Assembly: GCF_963678975.1 (NCBI RefSeq)
Contig: NC_089272.1
Span: 1,550,001 to 1,614,000, forward strand
DNA length: 64,000 bases
Reading direction: 5' to 3'
Source: Dysidea avara
Lineage: Eukaryota > Porifera > Demospongiae > Dictyoceratida > Dysideidae
In this document: positions 1 to 11,445 of the stretch, piece after piece
Layout of the letters: each line of letters starts with the position of its first letter
Position numbering within the stretch: position 1 is the stretch's first letter
Position numbers and translations under genes: made by a program
The notes under the pieces: generated by a model
Told to the model about the DNA's origin: nothing
Seen by the model: the letters and a program-made list of their open reading frames with translations, nothing else
Databases searched by the model: none

Positions 1-1142
1 ATTAATAAAGATGAAATAATCAACTGGGTTGGAAACTTCACGAAAAAAATGATATCACCTTGTACAGTAAGTCATAAAAGTATAAATCAAAGGAAGGGGA
101 TTAGTCTTGATTTATAGTCATTGATGTATTCTATAACAAATGTATCTCGACATCTCATTGTCTGCTTAACAAATGTATTTCATTTCATCAAAGTATCTGG
201 CAGTTTCAATACAATAGTACCACCACCCATGGATTTCCATCTTGCATTTTTATAATAAATGACTTCACTCAACAGTGGAAAATGTTGTTGCTTTTAAACT
301 ACACAAGCTGGTATAATGCATGCTCTTTAGAATAGTTGAGTTTAAATTATCTAGCTGTTGCATAGCAACCGCATACACTGAAAACATGTGGTAAATTTTA
401 ATTTTTGTTTCTTCTTCCATACAGTACATTGTGGCTGCAATTGCTACACATATATTGCTTGCTTACTATTAGATTCATGATCCATTGTTTAATTGATACA
501 ATGAAAATTCAAAAATCAGGCCATTATTACATAATGCTACTCCTCCATCATACCTGTAATACATTTAATGTAATGATGCAACATGATGTAACATAATATA
601 ATTTATGCATGCCTGTAATATAAAATTAATATTGTGTAAGAATTAGTTGTTATTGTGTGCTTTCAGTTATTGATTACTAATATTACATACAGTTGTCTGT
701 GCTGCCTATACACGGTTTGCCCAAGAGCCTACAATTAGAACAATACCCACACACGTGTCTTTACAAATACACCTGAAGATAGTCAAATATTAGTACAACA
801 AAGCTATAGAGCGCTATTACCCAAAAACTCTACTAGGGGCTTCTCTATATACTTGTACGAACTTTGTAAAAATAATGTGCTTGCATTTATGGTGCCAGTG
901 CCCAATTATCATTTCAACATAACACCAGAACAGCATGCTCCTTGCCTTACTCAGAAAACTTGAAGTTTGATCTTCTAAAGCATTATTTAGGATTAAAGAC
1001 ATTGATTTCTGTAAGGCTGTAGAACTGTTCCAACATATTGATATTCATGATTATTTTTTCAATGAATATCATTGAATGCATGGTTTTAAGTGATATAAAC
1101 ACTAAGCCATGCAGTAGAGGTAGCATTGTATAGCTAAATATG
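1..1142. other. AT-rich intergenic DNA, no gene seen
   Basis: Only short chance open frames are present (for example at 405-596 and 817-1002, the latter on the minus strand), with no conserved motif, plausible splice pair or codon pattern. I see no clear transposon termini. Confidence 0.5.
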
Positions 1143-1362
1143 TACCACTCTGCGTGGGCAGTTCAAAGGCACCGCCAGTGCCATAATTTGTATATTGCAC
1201 TGCTGCAGACCGCAGCGAGTGCATTATAACTTATAACGCACTGGTTGCGGTTTTGTAGACCACAACGAGTGCATTATAAGTTATAATGCACCGACCGCAG
1301 TGCAATATACAGATATTGCACTGGCTGCGGTTTTATGCAGCATAGCATAAGTGCCGGTGGCG
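1143..1362. repeat. Palindrome-rich inverted-repeat element
   Basis: The stretch is built of nested palindromes: TGCATTATAA and TTATAATGCA flank a single G at 1270-1290, a related palindrome lies just upstream, and TATTGCACTG/CAGTGCAATA pairs flank them. The left edge at 1143-1200 (taccactctgcgtgggc) resembles 58,855-58,890. This looks like a non-autonomous transposon remnant. Boundaries are approximate and no target duplication was found. Confidence 0.5.
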
Positions 1363-1378
1363 AAGACCACTACGACAC

Positions 1379-2067
1379 CTCACCTAATAGGTGGAAAGAC
1401 ACTTCACAGATCACTCGAATTATTTTATAGCCCGACATGTAAAGGTCGATTGTGGGCCATAACGTCACCAATGCGTATAATGTTTACAAGCAGCCAATGG
1501 CGATCGAAAAAGCCAACGCGGGTGGCCACAACTCTAGTCTAAACGTACTTATACACCTTACTAGTCTGGTGCCATCTTAGCCCAGATTAAACTGTAGTCC
1601 ACTTCGACAATGACTCAATAAAACAAATATATTCTAAATAATACTAACCTTTACGTTCGATTGTGGGAACCAGTTTTGTCATGCCACCAGATTCGAGTTT
1701 AGCCAGTGTGAATAGTAAGAAATAGTAAATAGTAAATGTGTAGTTTTCAGTATGTACGTGTATACTTAAATTCATAGTTCGATTATTATGTTGATAAACC
1801 CCCCCCCCCCCCCCCCCCAAAAAAGTAAGAAATAGACTAGTATCGTTTAGTAGCTAGATTTTGTTCTACATGATGAGAGTCGAACAGCGAATGCAGGTTA
1901 GTGATATAACCCATAGCGTACTAGCTTTCAATATCTCAGGTGGCTGCAGTACTGCAGGGGGAACGTCATCGCAACGTCTGGCTTGGTTACCCACAATCGA
2001 TGTTAGAAACCTGGCCTTTATAAGTGTTACAGCTGTCTTGTAAGACTCTCCCCACCTATTAGGTGAG
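1379..2067. mobile_element. TIR element with CTCACCTAATAGGTGG ends
   Basis: A 16-bp inverted repeat, CTCACCTAATAGGTGG at 1379-1394 and its complement at 2052-2067, bounds about 690 bp. The terminus is itself nearly palindromic (CACCTAWTAGGTG), and the same core recurs alone at 53,648 and as a perfect 17-bp palindrome at 60,048-60,064. No transposase is encoded. The interior has a 20-base C tract at 1799-1818. The superfamily is unresolved because I see no target duplication. Confidence 0.45.
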
Positions 2068-2078
2068 TGGTACATAAC

Positions 2079-2193
2079 AGTTATGCAACGTGCACTCATG
2101 CTCTGCCTGTATAAACGCACTTGCCTTCGGGCCTGACGGCCCTCAGGCTCGTGCGTTTATATCAGGCAGAGCACTCGTGGCCGTTGTATAACT
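2079..2193. mobile_element. GTTATA-family hairpin MITE, copy 1
   Basis: A short hairpin element with ends AGTTATGCAACG... and ...GTTGTATAACT. The arms pair through the sequence around ctctgcctgtataaacgcac on the left and its near complement on the right, with a GC-rich loop (gggcctgacggccc). The same architecture recurs at 54,027-54,125 and 54,601-54,738, so it is a dispersed non-autonomous DNA element. Confidence 0.6.
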
Positions 2194-2361
2194 ATATAAT
2201 AAACATAATATAGATTTTGATATAATTATCCATAATTCTATATAAATACACATTAAAAATACTGCGTTCTAATTGGTTAAAACATAGCAAACATATTAAT
2301 TTGCATCCAAATCAAGCTAGTTTTTTAGGTATATTAATTCATTAAATATTTTATTCTATTA

Positions 2362-2640
2362 TTGCTAGATAATCTATTGTTTAGCTTTAATTTGTTAGTA
2401 CACTTATACTTTAAAATAGATGTTTATGCCTGGTACAATAAAGGAGTGTTGAGCAGACAATTTCAATCAGATGAGCTTGAGAAGTACAATGTAATGATTG
2501 TTCAAACAGAGGAAGATCTGAAGAATGCTGATACAGTAACATTGTGGGAGGTATAGTGAAGAGATTTAACTGTAGAGAAAGCAATGTTCCAGTTTACAAA
2601 TTAATGTAAATCTGGCTGAAGCTTATAGCATAATTATAGA
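2362..2640 (+). pseudogene. Coding-like exon remnant of unrecognised family
   Basis: An open frame of 64 codons ends at a possible splice donor (GAG|GTATAG near 2552). The frame after it reads KRFNCRESNVPVYK before a stop. The same pieces, diverged and frame-shifted, appear at about 30,015-30,170 (KRFNCRKNEVSVYKTNLAAA, then ACAG|GTATAA). Two separated copies with coding-like conservation suggest relics of one gene family or a multi-exon mobile element. No domain was recognised. Confidence 0.3.
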
Positions 2641-3102
2641 CATGCTACTCTAAGACTGATGTGTATAGTAATTAATTGTGCAATAAATTCTTTTTAAACT
2701 GTAGTTTGCTATTGAATGAGGCATTGCCTACTGAGATAAAGTATAGAAAAACATACCATGGCAGAGATTTTATGGTGATTTTATGAGTTCTAATGAATAA
2801 TTCAGTAATGAATGTACATTATCTAGCATTGTTTAATCGTTAAGTGTGTTGTAGCCACTCACTATGCTTACTGTCATGCTTGTGGATGGGAAGACAATGT
2901 GTTCAGCTACTCTTATCTGAATGTACTCTTTAAAGTTAAAAACATCCACATTAATTTGTGCTGCCGGTCCATAGTGATGAATGTGAGTGGTGGTACTATT
3001 TACAGTATGTAAAAAAGAAAAGTATGTAAACAAGAAATTGGATCCTCAAAAGAAGAAGAGTGTATATAATAGATAAAGATGCAAAGACAGTGAGGGGCCA
3101 TG
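2641..3102. other. AT-rich spacer, no gene seen
   Basis: No supported open frame or repeat terminus. Its last eight bases, GGGCCATG at 3095-3102, are the left target-site duplication of the neighbouring hAT MITE. Confidence 0.5.
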
Positions 3103-3465
3103 CAGGGTCGCCCACAGGGGGGGGGGGGCAACTGGGGCATTTTGTCCCGGGCCCCAGCCTGAAAAGGGCCCCAGGAGGCCCCATGAAGGGCCCCCTGAAT
3201 ACCTGTTTAAAAGATCGATATACTCTAATAGAGCAGTCAGATCTAAATACTCTAATAGAGCAGTCACAGTATTCTTCAGAGGAGCAGTGTAGCAAGCTTA
3301 TAGATAAGGAGATATGGTTGGTGATGGGTAGTTATTGTCATTGCCAGCAGGTTGTGACCTTTTTTTTTTTTTTTTTTTTTTTTTTGGTCTTCACCTTACA
3401 ACTTGGGTCAAGGGCCCCACTTTAACTCTTTGCCCTGGGCCCCTTAATTTCTCTGGGCGGCCCTG
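3103..3465. mobile_element. hAT-type MITE with 8-bp TSD
   Basis: The ends are CAGGGTCGCCCA (3103) and TGGGCGGCCCTG (ending 3465), a 12-13 bp inverted repeat. The element is flanked by an exact 8-bp duplication, GGGCCATG, at 3095-3102 and 3466-3473. An 8-bp duplication with CAGGG ends is the hAT hallmark. The 363-bp interior has a G run, GGGCCCC blocks near both ends, a 26-base T tract (3360-3385), and two copies of ACTCTAATAGAGCAGTCA at 3222 and 3249. No transposase is encoded, so it is non-autonomous. Open frames across it are spurious. Confidence 0.9.
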
Positions 3466-3935
3466 GGGCCATGTTGCACAACTGATGACACTTCAGAAGT
3501 TCATTTTTTAAGCTGTTAGCTTTGCACAAGCAGTATAATTACGTATAGCTAATTCAGTTAGAACTTACTAGCTACCATGCATGTTGTAATTGCTCTCCTT
3601 GCTTGTTTACCCAATTGTGTTGTAAATTGTCAGTTATCCACACTTATAATTGAATATGTAAAACCATCTGATAGCTAAAGTACCATTCATGTGAAGTTCT
3701 GCAGACAACATGTGATCATGTACATAAGATTCAGATACATCAGTATAGGACTATAGTGGGAAATGCATGGGCATGGCAAGGATAAAATGCATGTGTGCAA
3801 TGTGGTGATGAATAAATTTATAGTTACAGCTAAGCAGATTATTATATATGTTGTGTTCTAAGCTAGAAATGCTTGTAAAGGTAGACCATTGTAGCTAGGT
3901 GATGGCAAGGCTAGAAGACACTGAGAAAAGGCATA
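3466..3935. other. AT-rich spacer, no gene seen
   Basis: Apart from the right target duplication of the upstream hAT MITE (3466-3473), no repeat terminus or supported reading frame is visible. Confidence 0.5.
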
Positions 3936-4042
3936 ATACGCATATGGTACGTACCATACGCGTATGCATGCCTATACCGTACGCGTATATGGTACGGAAA
4001 ATCGTACCATACGCGTACGGTATAAAATACGCATATGGTACA
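3936..4042. repeat. Cluster of ATGCGTAT/ACGCGTA palindromes
   Basis: The block ATACGCATATGGTAC occurs at the left and right ends. Between them sit several inverted copies of GTACCATACGCGTA, including palindromic CGTACG and ACGCGT cores. The block is locally rich in CpG compared with its surroundings. It may be the folded centre of a degenerate inverted-repeat element. Confidence 0.5.
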
Positions 4043-4087
4043 GTTACGCTCTTAAGATCTGTAAAGTATTAGCAAATAAATAAAATT

Positions 4088-4182
4088 GTCTGGTACATCA
4101 CAGACCGGGCTTATCGATTAGAGATTATAAGCGCCCGCTGGATAAAAGACCATGCATGTGTACCCTCTGATGTGTACCAGAC
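4088..4182. mobile_element. Small TIR hairpin element
   Basis: GTCTGGTACATCACAGA at 4088 pairs with TCTGATGTGTACCAGAC ending at 4182. The centre carries GGGCTTATCGAT and ATTATAAGCGCCC, the same internal motif as in the MULE-like foldback at 59,159-59,703, which suggests a relationship. No clear target duplication. Confidence 0.5.
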
Positions 4183-4356
4183 TATTCTCTTTATGCAAAG
4201 GGGCGGGAGCCACCAGACTAATTTCTACCAGTGTGCCCCACCCCCAGCAAATTCCTAGGTCCGCCTCTGCTTTTTCCCTAGATCTGCCCTTGATTTCCTT
4301 GTTTCTAGCTTAGCTAGAAACAGCAATGTAGCCTTTGCATAAAGGAACATTCACGA

Positions 4357-5395
4357 CTCTACCTCAAGCTTCAACATTATGGGATTGATGGATCTATCCT
4401 ATTGTGGATTAAGTCCTTCTTAACTTGCAGATCCCAGTATGTAGTGCTAGAAGGGAAAAACAGCTACTCTAAACAAGTTCTCTCTGGTGTACCCCAAGGT
4501 ACTGTACTCGCACCACTTCTGTTTTCACTGTATATAAATGATCTCCTGCTTGTGTTAATAGTAAGGTTAAATTGTATGCAGATGGTGTCCTACTGTACTC
4601 CTACATACATTCCGAATCCGATTGCATAGCCCTACAACAGGATCTTGACAAACTTATTGAATGGGCTCATACTTGGCTGATGGAATTTAACATTAAGAAA
4701 TGTGAACACTTGAGAATTACCAATAAAAGAAATCCCATCATTCATAGCTATCATCTGGAGAATTCTATCATCTCTGAGGTTCCTCACAAAAAATATCTTA
4801 GGGTCACCATTGACCAGAAACTATCATGGAATGAACACATTCAAAGAGTCACTAGCAAAGCAAACCAGGTTAATGGATTCTTGCGTCGTAACTTTCACCA
4901 ATGCCCTGTTTCTGTTCAGAACAATTGTTATAAGATGATGGTCTGCCCAATTATTGAATATGCATCCTCTGTCTGGGCCCCCCACATCCACACCAACATA
5001 AACCAACTTGAGTCCATCCAAAGGAGAGCAGCCAGATTTTGCTACAATAATTTTTCAAGATTTAGTAGTGTAACAAGAATGTTGTCATCACTAAATTTAC
5101 CTACCTTCGAAGAAAGAAGAAACAATTAAGTCTAAGATAACTACAATGTATAAGATAATTAATGGCAATCTAAGTATACCCACAAATGATTTTATACCTA
5201 ATCATCGTCCATCAAGGGAAGGATATTATAAACAGCTTGACACTATGATTGATTCTTATAAATTTTCCTTTTCCCTTCTACAATCAGACTCTGGAACACA
5301 CTCCCCCCCTTTGTAATTCACTCCCCTACCTTAGATGAGTTTTGTACTAACCTGAACATTCATTATGATCACACCTGTGCACAACAATCTTTTTG
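4357..5395 (+). pseudogene. LINE reverse transcriptase fragment, frame-shifted
   Basis: This is the 3' half of a non-LTR retrotransposon polymerase. The fingers/palm block reads HYGIDGSILLWIKSFL then SGVPQGTVLAPLLFSLYIND, a canonical LINE motif. The catalytic box survives as YADG instead of Y/FADD, in a different frame (from about 4572), so a frameshift lies near 4560. Downstream come EFNIKKCEHLRI, the SWNEHI thumb motif and IIEYASSVWAPH. After the stop near 5127 a further frame keeps the typical C-terminal RLWNTLPPFVI stretch (about 5285-5345). It is 5'-truncated and dead. The broad clade is CR1/L2/Jockey-like by motif style; no finer assignment is safe. Confidence 0.85.
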
Positions 5396-5885
5396 ATTTA
5401 TGCACAGTAACAAATATAATAATTAGCTTCGCACGTGATGTTCAGAGTGTGCCTTTCAATCACGCGGGCCCCAATCACGCCATTCAGTTTGTCACACTCT
5501 GGATCCTGTAGATTTTCGAGAAAGATTGCCACTAACTTGACTGAAAGCAGATATTTTAAAGGTGATTTATTGCTGCAAGTGTATAACTCAGTGTACTAAT
5601 GTGCCGCCGGTGTCACAGTCATGCCCCCAGCCTCGGTAATCGTGTGCTAATGACTTTATATGCGAGATTTATATGTCATCGTTTTAAAGGTGTTGTTAAG
5701 ACCTGTCAACAGACTTCTCAACCTGAAAGCAAACTTGGTCTTGAGGAAGTCGGTCACTATAAGGAAGAGATTTTATATCCGCCCAACTACGGCTGAGGGC
5801 GCGTAAGCTGTCCCCCGCGCAGTTTGTGAAACGGCCTAACCTAAATTGCACCACTAGCTTGCTACGTACGTATATGGACACAGCA
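5396..5885. other. Spacer without supported gene
   Basis: A short open frame at 5599-5796 has no recognisable features. Otherwise the stretch holds ordinary AT-rich DNA between the LINE remnant and the next foldback element. Confidence 0.45.
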
Positions 5886-6036
5886 TTTCATTAAGGTGGC
5901 GCTGAAGTAATAGATGAAGCCTTGCAGGATGTCGTGTTTGTGGTCATGGGGAAAACACGACACAAAGGCTAGCAGCTCAGTCCAACTGTTAAGCGATTAT
6001 TGTTGACACTAGTAATGTTATTCACGTACCGAGTAG

Positions 6037-6642
6037 TAGTGTTGGGGCAATTACTTTTTACAGAATTATAACTCATTACATATTAACTACTTGCAAGTGA
6101 CCAGATTTGACAAAACCAGGCTTCCACACACATCCATTTCTTCAACTTTAACCGCTTGTAACTTGACCTCTCAGTAGGCTATTGACCTACAATTTTCACA
6201 AAAAGTCTTTCACTGCATTAAATAATAACAGGTCAAACGTTGAAAGTGATAGCTTACTCCTATACTGAGTTATGGTCCTTTAAAGTCACAAATTTGGATG
6301 TGTGTGGAAGCCTGGTTTTGTCAAATCCGGTCACAGTATTACATATTATATTACTTTGTGTCCACAGCCTTAAGCTGTCACGTGTGAAACTACCACCTTA
6401 TCACGTGACATGATTGTATTGTTGGACAATGTGCAAATCTTGGTTATAAGTAAGAAGCTAGTGAATAAGCTTTATTCAGTAGGCTTCATAACTTTGTTGT
6501 GGTTAGGCGTTACTCAGTGCATGGATTACTAACAAGATTGGTAACTTAGTTACTTGTAGTAATAATATTTCGTAATATTAGACTCGTTACAGTAACTTTA
6601 TTACTTAGGTAACGTGTTAGGTCATTACCTACCCCTCGGCTG
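6037..6642 (-). mobile_element. Diverged second copy of the CAGTGTTGGG hAT MITE
   Basis: It matches, in reverse orientation, the intact element at 49,519-50,742. The shared interior includes ATTACTTTGTGTCCACAGCC, GAAACTACCACCTTATCACG and TAAGTAAGAAGCTAGTGAAT. The left end reads TAGTGTTGGGGC; the right end is degenerate and lacks a clean terminus or target duplication, so this copy is old. A GTGACC-family element sits inside it at 6097-6334. Confidence 0.65.
6097..6334. mobile_element. GTGACCGGAT-family MITE, copy 1
   Basis: The ends GTGACCAGATTTGACAAAAC and its complement (GTTTTGTCAAATCCGGTCAC) are followed inward by CCAGGCTTCCACACACATCC on the left arm and its complement on the right. The family has three further copies in the window (22,046, 41,478 and 49,771). 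Non-coding, 238 bp. Target duplication not resolved. Confidence 0.75.
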
Positions 6643-6875
6643 TAATATGCAATGTCAACTATTGTTTACCTGTGAAATTGCCAGAGTATTGACCAGGTGA
6701 TGAAGTTGGTAGCTACTACTCGATATGTGAATAACATTGCTAGTGTCAGCAATAATCACTTAACAATTCTTTGAACCTCATACTTTGTTCCGTGTTTTCC
6801 CCATGACCACAAATATGATATCCTGCAAGGCTTCATCTATTACTTCAGCGCCACTATGGCATCACCTTAATGAAA

Positions 6876-7981
6876 AGTTCATAAAGGTGGCGCCATAGTG
6901 GCACTAACCCATGTTGAAATTTGTATGCATTTTAACCACTTCCTTCATTGTTATTGTTAAAAGGGAATGCATAGAATTGTTCCAAGTCAAAAAACCAAGG
7001 TGACTTGGGGATAGGTTGTTTCTTTGGCAAATTACAGAAATTAAAATTGGCTTGTAAGTCCAGAGTTTAATAAACATGAAGGGTGATTTTCCAAAACTTA
7101 TTGTGCTATAAGCTATGTATTACACTATAGGCTATAATTAGAATCTTTAGACATAGAATACTTGGTTCACAAGTGTGTATTCTGCACTTCATATCTGGGA
7201 ATTTTATACACCTTGATTATGCTTAATCGATATTAACATGCGCCACTACACAATAAAGTTGTTCAGATTCTAGCAAAGTCCACAGTCATTCTTTCTTGGT
7301 TTCAGTTTGAGTGGTAGACTGTAGATATACCATTGCATATTCAACAGCTGTGCTATTAGTTTTTGTGGACAAGAAGAAGTTTTACAGACCACTGCAGATA
7401 AGGTCACACCACCTGCAATCAACCAGACAGACTATAATTGCTATTCCAGTGTATCTAGTAGTAGAATCTTATTATCTTATGATCCTGGCTATTAAAGCCA
7501 TTTCTACATTGTTCACCAAGATCACAGCAGCAAAAGAATTATAATTATCACAATTTGAGGGGATGAGTAGCAGTTGATATGGCCTTTTTGGAAGTTGGAA
7601 GCTAGATGGAGAAGGATAACTAAGAAAATTAACTGTTATTTGTTGGAAATGTACCACCAAACATAACCTGGTTGTTGCATACCCATAACACTGTGAAGTT
7701 CATGGTCAATAATATTTAAGTGTATGTTATTGTTTGCCAAGGTGATAATTGTGCCATTCCAAAGGTCTCTAAATAGCACAGATACCTGGATTTGTGCAAA
7801 ACTGGTGCTCGTACAGCTCTGGTCACTGCCAGTAATGGTTGTTTCCTGATTGAATTAACTCACTGGGAGGCTTCTTAGATGAATACGATCATCTTTATGA
7901 TCCCAGACTTTCTAACAACATCTTTAGAATCTAGTGTCATTGGTATCTAAACAGTTTAGATACCTACCCGCAGGTATCTAT
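6876..7981. other. Spacer without supported gene
   Basis: The open frames at 7311-7544 and 7472-7660 (minus) overlap each other and show nothing recognisable. A palindrome GTATCTAAAC/GTTTAGATAC occurs around 7943-7963, just before the putative 5' end of the hAT transposon (TAGTGCTGT at 7982). Confidence 0.45.
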
Positions 7982-8102
7982 TAGTGCTGTAAACTTATAC
8001 CAGTTAATCGATTAATTGATTAGTTATGGTAAAATACCAATAACCGGTTACGAAATTATAAAAATCGATTATTGATTACTTTGTGCGGTGGGCGCAATAG
8101 AA

Positions 8103-9130
8103 ATGGCAGAACGCTGTGATGAATTGATAACACCAAAGAATAAAATGTCAAAAGTATGGGAGCATTTTGGATTTCCCAAAGGCAAAGTAGAAGGCAAGAA
8201 AGCTTACTGTAAGATTTGCAAAGCAGCAGTAGTTCATGCAGAAGGAACCACCAATTTGAAGAATCATTTATATACACGTGGCACAGCCACACATTAACTA
8301 AATCTACAAAGATTCCTCAAAGGAATCTTCGTCATCGTCTTCCTCTACTATGAATTATTTCGTGAGCAAGCATGTGTTGCCTTTGCCACTATCTTCGGAT
8401 AAAGTGAAGAGGCTAACTTGTGCTGTTTTTGAGATGATAGCAAGGGATATACGGCCCATCAGCATTGTTGATGACATTGGATTTTTGAAGTTGCTAAAGG
8501 AAGCAGAGCCACGATATCTTGTTCCATGCTGAACAACTGTTACAAGAAGTCTGAGGGATTGTACATGAGTGAGAAGCGGCGCATCTGGCAAGTGCTGAGT
8601 TTCTTAGCTGTACAATTGATATGTGGCCGTCACGTAATGGAGATGGTTGTATCGCCCTCACCTGCCATTTTATTACTCCTGATTTCAAAATGTGTTGTCA
8701 TAATCTTCAGATTCACCATTTCCCTGAAACACACAACCTCACTACAATTGCTCAAGCTCTGAATACTGCTGCCAAAGAGTGGTGTATTAGTTTTGATAAG
8801 CAGCTTGTGGCGTTTACCACAGATAGTGGATCCAATGTAGTTAAAGCTCTTGGAGATATGGATGTGCTGAGGCATGCATGTGCAGGCCACACTTTAAACT
8901 TGAATGTCTGGAAAACCTTGCAAATACCTCAAGTTTTTACACCATTTAGCAAGATGTAGAAAGCTTGTTAGCCATGCATTTTCACAAGTCACGTGTGGAC
9001 AGTGATGAATTCAAAAAGAAAAAAAGAAAAAACAGCTGATGTTTAGTGACATTCCAAAACACAAGCTTATTCATGACGTGACAACTCACTGGAATTCCAC
9101 TTACGATAAGTCTAATTACTTGTATGTTTG
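8103..9130 (+). pseudogene. Broken hAT transposase with BED zinc finger
   Basis: The first frame (8103-8297) is a BED-type zinc finger: SKVWEHFGF, then YCKIC (C-x2-C), then TTNLKNHLYTRGTATH supplying the histidines. The next frame (8350-8532) has the hAT segment RPISIVDDIGFLKLL...EPRYLVP. A third frame (8621-8959) carries FTTDSGSNVVKAL, with a catalytic-type aspartate, and RHACAGHTLNL, the C-x2-H motif. A fourth short frame (about 9040-9125) reads IPKHKLIHDVTTHWNSTYD. Order and spacing fit a ZBED-like hAT transposase, but at least three frameshifts or stops and a missing C-terminal half make it dead. The 5' end of the element may be TAGTGCTGT at 7982. Confidence 0.85.
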
Positions 9131-9180
9131 AACACAAAATAATATCATACAATTTTTAACCTGTAGGCTTGCCAGCAAGG

Positions 9181-9248
9181 GTCCAGCCTCTAAATCTCTT
9201 TGCAGTCCATGCAAGTCCAGCCTCTAAATCTTTTTGCAGTCCATGCAA
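9181..9248. repeat. 34-bp tandem duplication (2 copies)
   Basis: The unit starting gtccagcctctaaatc and ending cagtccatgcaa repeats at 9181 and 9215 with one difference. It lies just past the last recognisable hAT transposase sequence. Confidence 0.8.
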
Positions 9249-10406
9249 GCTAGTTTCGTTTTGGATACAAAAAGCTGACAAATGACGCTACAATGGCAAT
9301 GCATGCGCTATCCACTTTTGCTTTCACTCTGCGTATTTTCAATCATTGAAAAACTGCATGGTATATGTTTGTTGCAGGATTTTGCCACATTCTATTTTTG
9401 TACTTGAAATATTAGAGATTGCCAACTCTATTGATGCTATTATTTTATTTTCTGTGACACACAAAGGCTATAATATCCCATCAATAACATTGTATGATTA
9501 TATACAGTCTTGTATGTACAATGCATGTAACTTGCTTTTGTTAAATTTGCTAAAGAAACATTATTATTTATATTCTTGAATAAAAGAACTAAAAATTCTT
9601 TACATGTCCATTCTTCTTTTGTCTATAGTTTATATATTATTATGATGTGTTTATTGTATTTTTTTGCACCAGGGAGTCAATAAAATGAGCAAGTTTCTTA
9701 CTTTAGAATACATAAGAATAACTGATGAAGGTACGTAATACTGTAGTTGAAGTGTTACTTGTACATATACATACAGGTGTATTAAGGCTAAAACTCTGAA
9801 GTCTATATTCTCCTTTTTTTCCATGAAAATTTGTGTATAGGACATCCCATAATGCATGTGGGACCTCATGTGGATGACTGGATGTATGCATAGTACAGGA
9901 CATCCATATGCATATGTATCAAATACATGCACAGGGTAAATGGGTAGTCTTGCATCCTTATGGTATTGAATACAGTAAAATTCAGGCTTGTGCAGTTGTG
10001 TTGAGTTTTGGTACATCTAGTCACATACATGGGGTGGATGTAGATAATGTGCATGTATGAATTTAATGTACATGTATATTGTAGACAAAGAAAATAATGA
10101 AAGTGTATATAAGCAAGATACTGACTATAGTCTGGTTCCTTATGGATTTAATCGTGACATGATGAAATAAGGCACCAAATTTGGTATAGTGGTTCCTTAG
10201 GATATATAAAGTGATTTCAGAAGGGGTGCCACCATGAACTCACCCTGCACCCCTTTGTACAGACAGCTAATTTTGACAGTCCGCAAAATTGAAACTCATT
10301 ACATTAAACTATTTTGAATAACTTGTTTCCTAACCACATTCCCAAAGGTTGTAATAGTTGCTGCTTGTGAATTCTGAGACATCCCATAATAGTGTTGTTA
10401 AAATAT
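9249..10406. other. AT-rich spacer with chance frames
   Basis: Several overlapping open frames occur on the minus strand (9651-10,054), all in different frames over the same DNA. They are rich in Tyr, His and Ile, as expected of AT-rich noise. No motif, splice pair or repeat terminus supports any of them. Confidence 0.5.
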
Positions 10407-11016
10407 TATGTCTCTGTGTAAAAGATACATGGCCTAAACCAAACTATAAGTTTAGCAAAAATATCAGTAAAATTTAAACACGACTATTCATGAAGGTTTT
10501 TCACAATAATGGTTAGTTACTTATTTTTTTATAAAAAGCAATGTCTATGTTTCCACTACACTTGTTGAGTACTGTACACAGAACACCAGTTTTTGGGATA
10601 CTTGACACCCTGAGGTTGTAAACAGGTAAACAGGTTCAACCTTATACGTACATAACTACAGCCCAGTATAGCTAGCTATATATTTGCACAATTTGTTAAT
10701 GAAATGAATTTCAATAACATTTCAATAACAGAACAGCAGTGTATTTCATTGGCAAATAGAACTGTGCACATTTATAGCTATAGTAAAATTCTGACTGTAG
10801 TTATAAGATTGAACCTGTTTACAACCACAGGAGGTCAAGTATCCAGGAAACTGGTGTTCTGTGTACAGTACTTAGCCAGAGTAGTGGGACATAGACATTG
10901 CTTTTGACAGAAAATGCTATTATTCTGAAAAACCTTCACGAATAGCCATGTTTAAATTTTACCGATTTTAATTTTATAGTTTGGTTTAGACCATGTATCT
11001 TTCACACAGAGACATA
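10407..11016. mobile_element. Long-arm foldback element upstream of the NLR
   Basis: TATGTCTCTGTGT at 10,407 pairs with its complement ending at 11,016. The arms (about 10,407-10,650 and 10,795-11,016) continue to match through AAGATACATGG, TTTAAACACGACTATTCATG, CAGAACACCAGT and AGGTTGTAAACAGGT. The arms are diverged and the roughly 145-bp centre is unrelated. Non-coding; type unknown. Confidence 0.7.
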
Positions 11017-11445
11017 CTAAATCGCTTATTTCCTGTTGGTCACGGTGTCTAACTTATTTAGACTATGGTTTAAAGTACATACCTTTATAGCCAGAGCATG
11101 AGTGTGGGGTGAAAGAGCAATGCAGAACAACAGAACAATTTCTTCCTGAAGTCCTTACAGTGTCCAAAAAATAATTATTCGACCAGTAACCAAAGTAACA
11201 GCTAGAGCTACAATACCATACACTGTTTAGTCTACTATATTTGCGGAACACGGAGAAGAAGAGTATTACAGTATTATCAAGTACTGCAGTGAGCCTCTTG
11301 TGTTATGATTATTTATCATGTACAAAATTGCTTGAGAGCGGGTTACTAAGTGAACATGTATAGGTGACTAAGTGAGCATGTCAGGTGACTAAATGAGCAT
11401 GTCGGGTGACCATGATTTAGTAAACCTGTAAATGAGCCATACCAT
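11017..11445. repeat. Dispersed repeat family R, copy A
   Basis: It begins ctaaatcgcttatttcctgt and runs through tttagactatggtttaaagt, gccagagcatgagtgtgggg, the block ending cagtccttacag, aataattattcgacc and atttgcggaacacg, to gccataccatagtctaaat. The same order recurs immediately downstream (copy B) and at 37,413-37,733 (copy C). It contains serial variants of GTGACTAAGTGAGCATGTC. It is a mobile or satellite-like repeat. Confidence 0.7.

Larger units (their letters stand above)
5886..6875. mobile_element. Long-arm foldback element, host of nested insertions
   Basis: The left arm (5886 to about 6036) and right arm (about 6720-6875) are inverted copies. The left arm begins TTTCATTAAGGTG and includes GGCGCTGAAGTAATAG, GGTCATGGGGAAAACACG and GACACTAGTAATGTTATTC; the right arm carries their complements and ends CACCTTAATGAAA. 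Each arm is roughly 150 bp with indels. The middle is occupied by a hAT-like element (6037-6642), so the foldback is the older insertion. No coding capacity and no clear target duplication. Confidence 0.7.

Noticed and set aside
2996..3425. Overlapping frames of 73-121 codons around 3.0-3.4 kb
   Set aside because: They cross the hAT MITE with its G run and poly-T tract; both strands are open for compositional reasons.
9651..10054. Three overlapping minus-strand frames up to 121 codons
   Set aside because: They occupy different phases of the same DNA, rich in His and Tyr, with nothing conserved.
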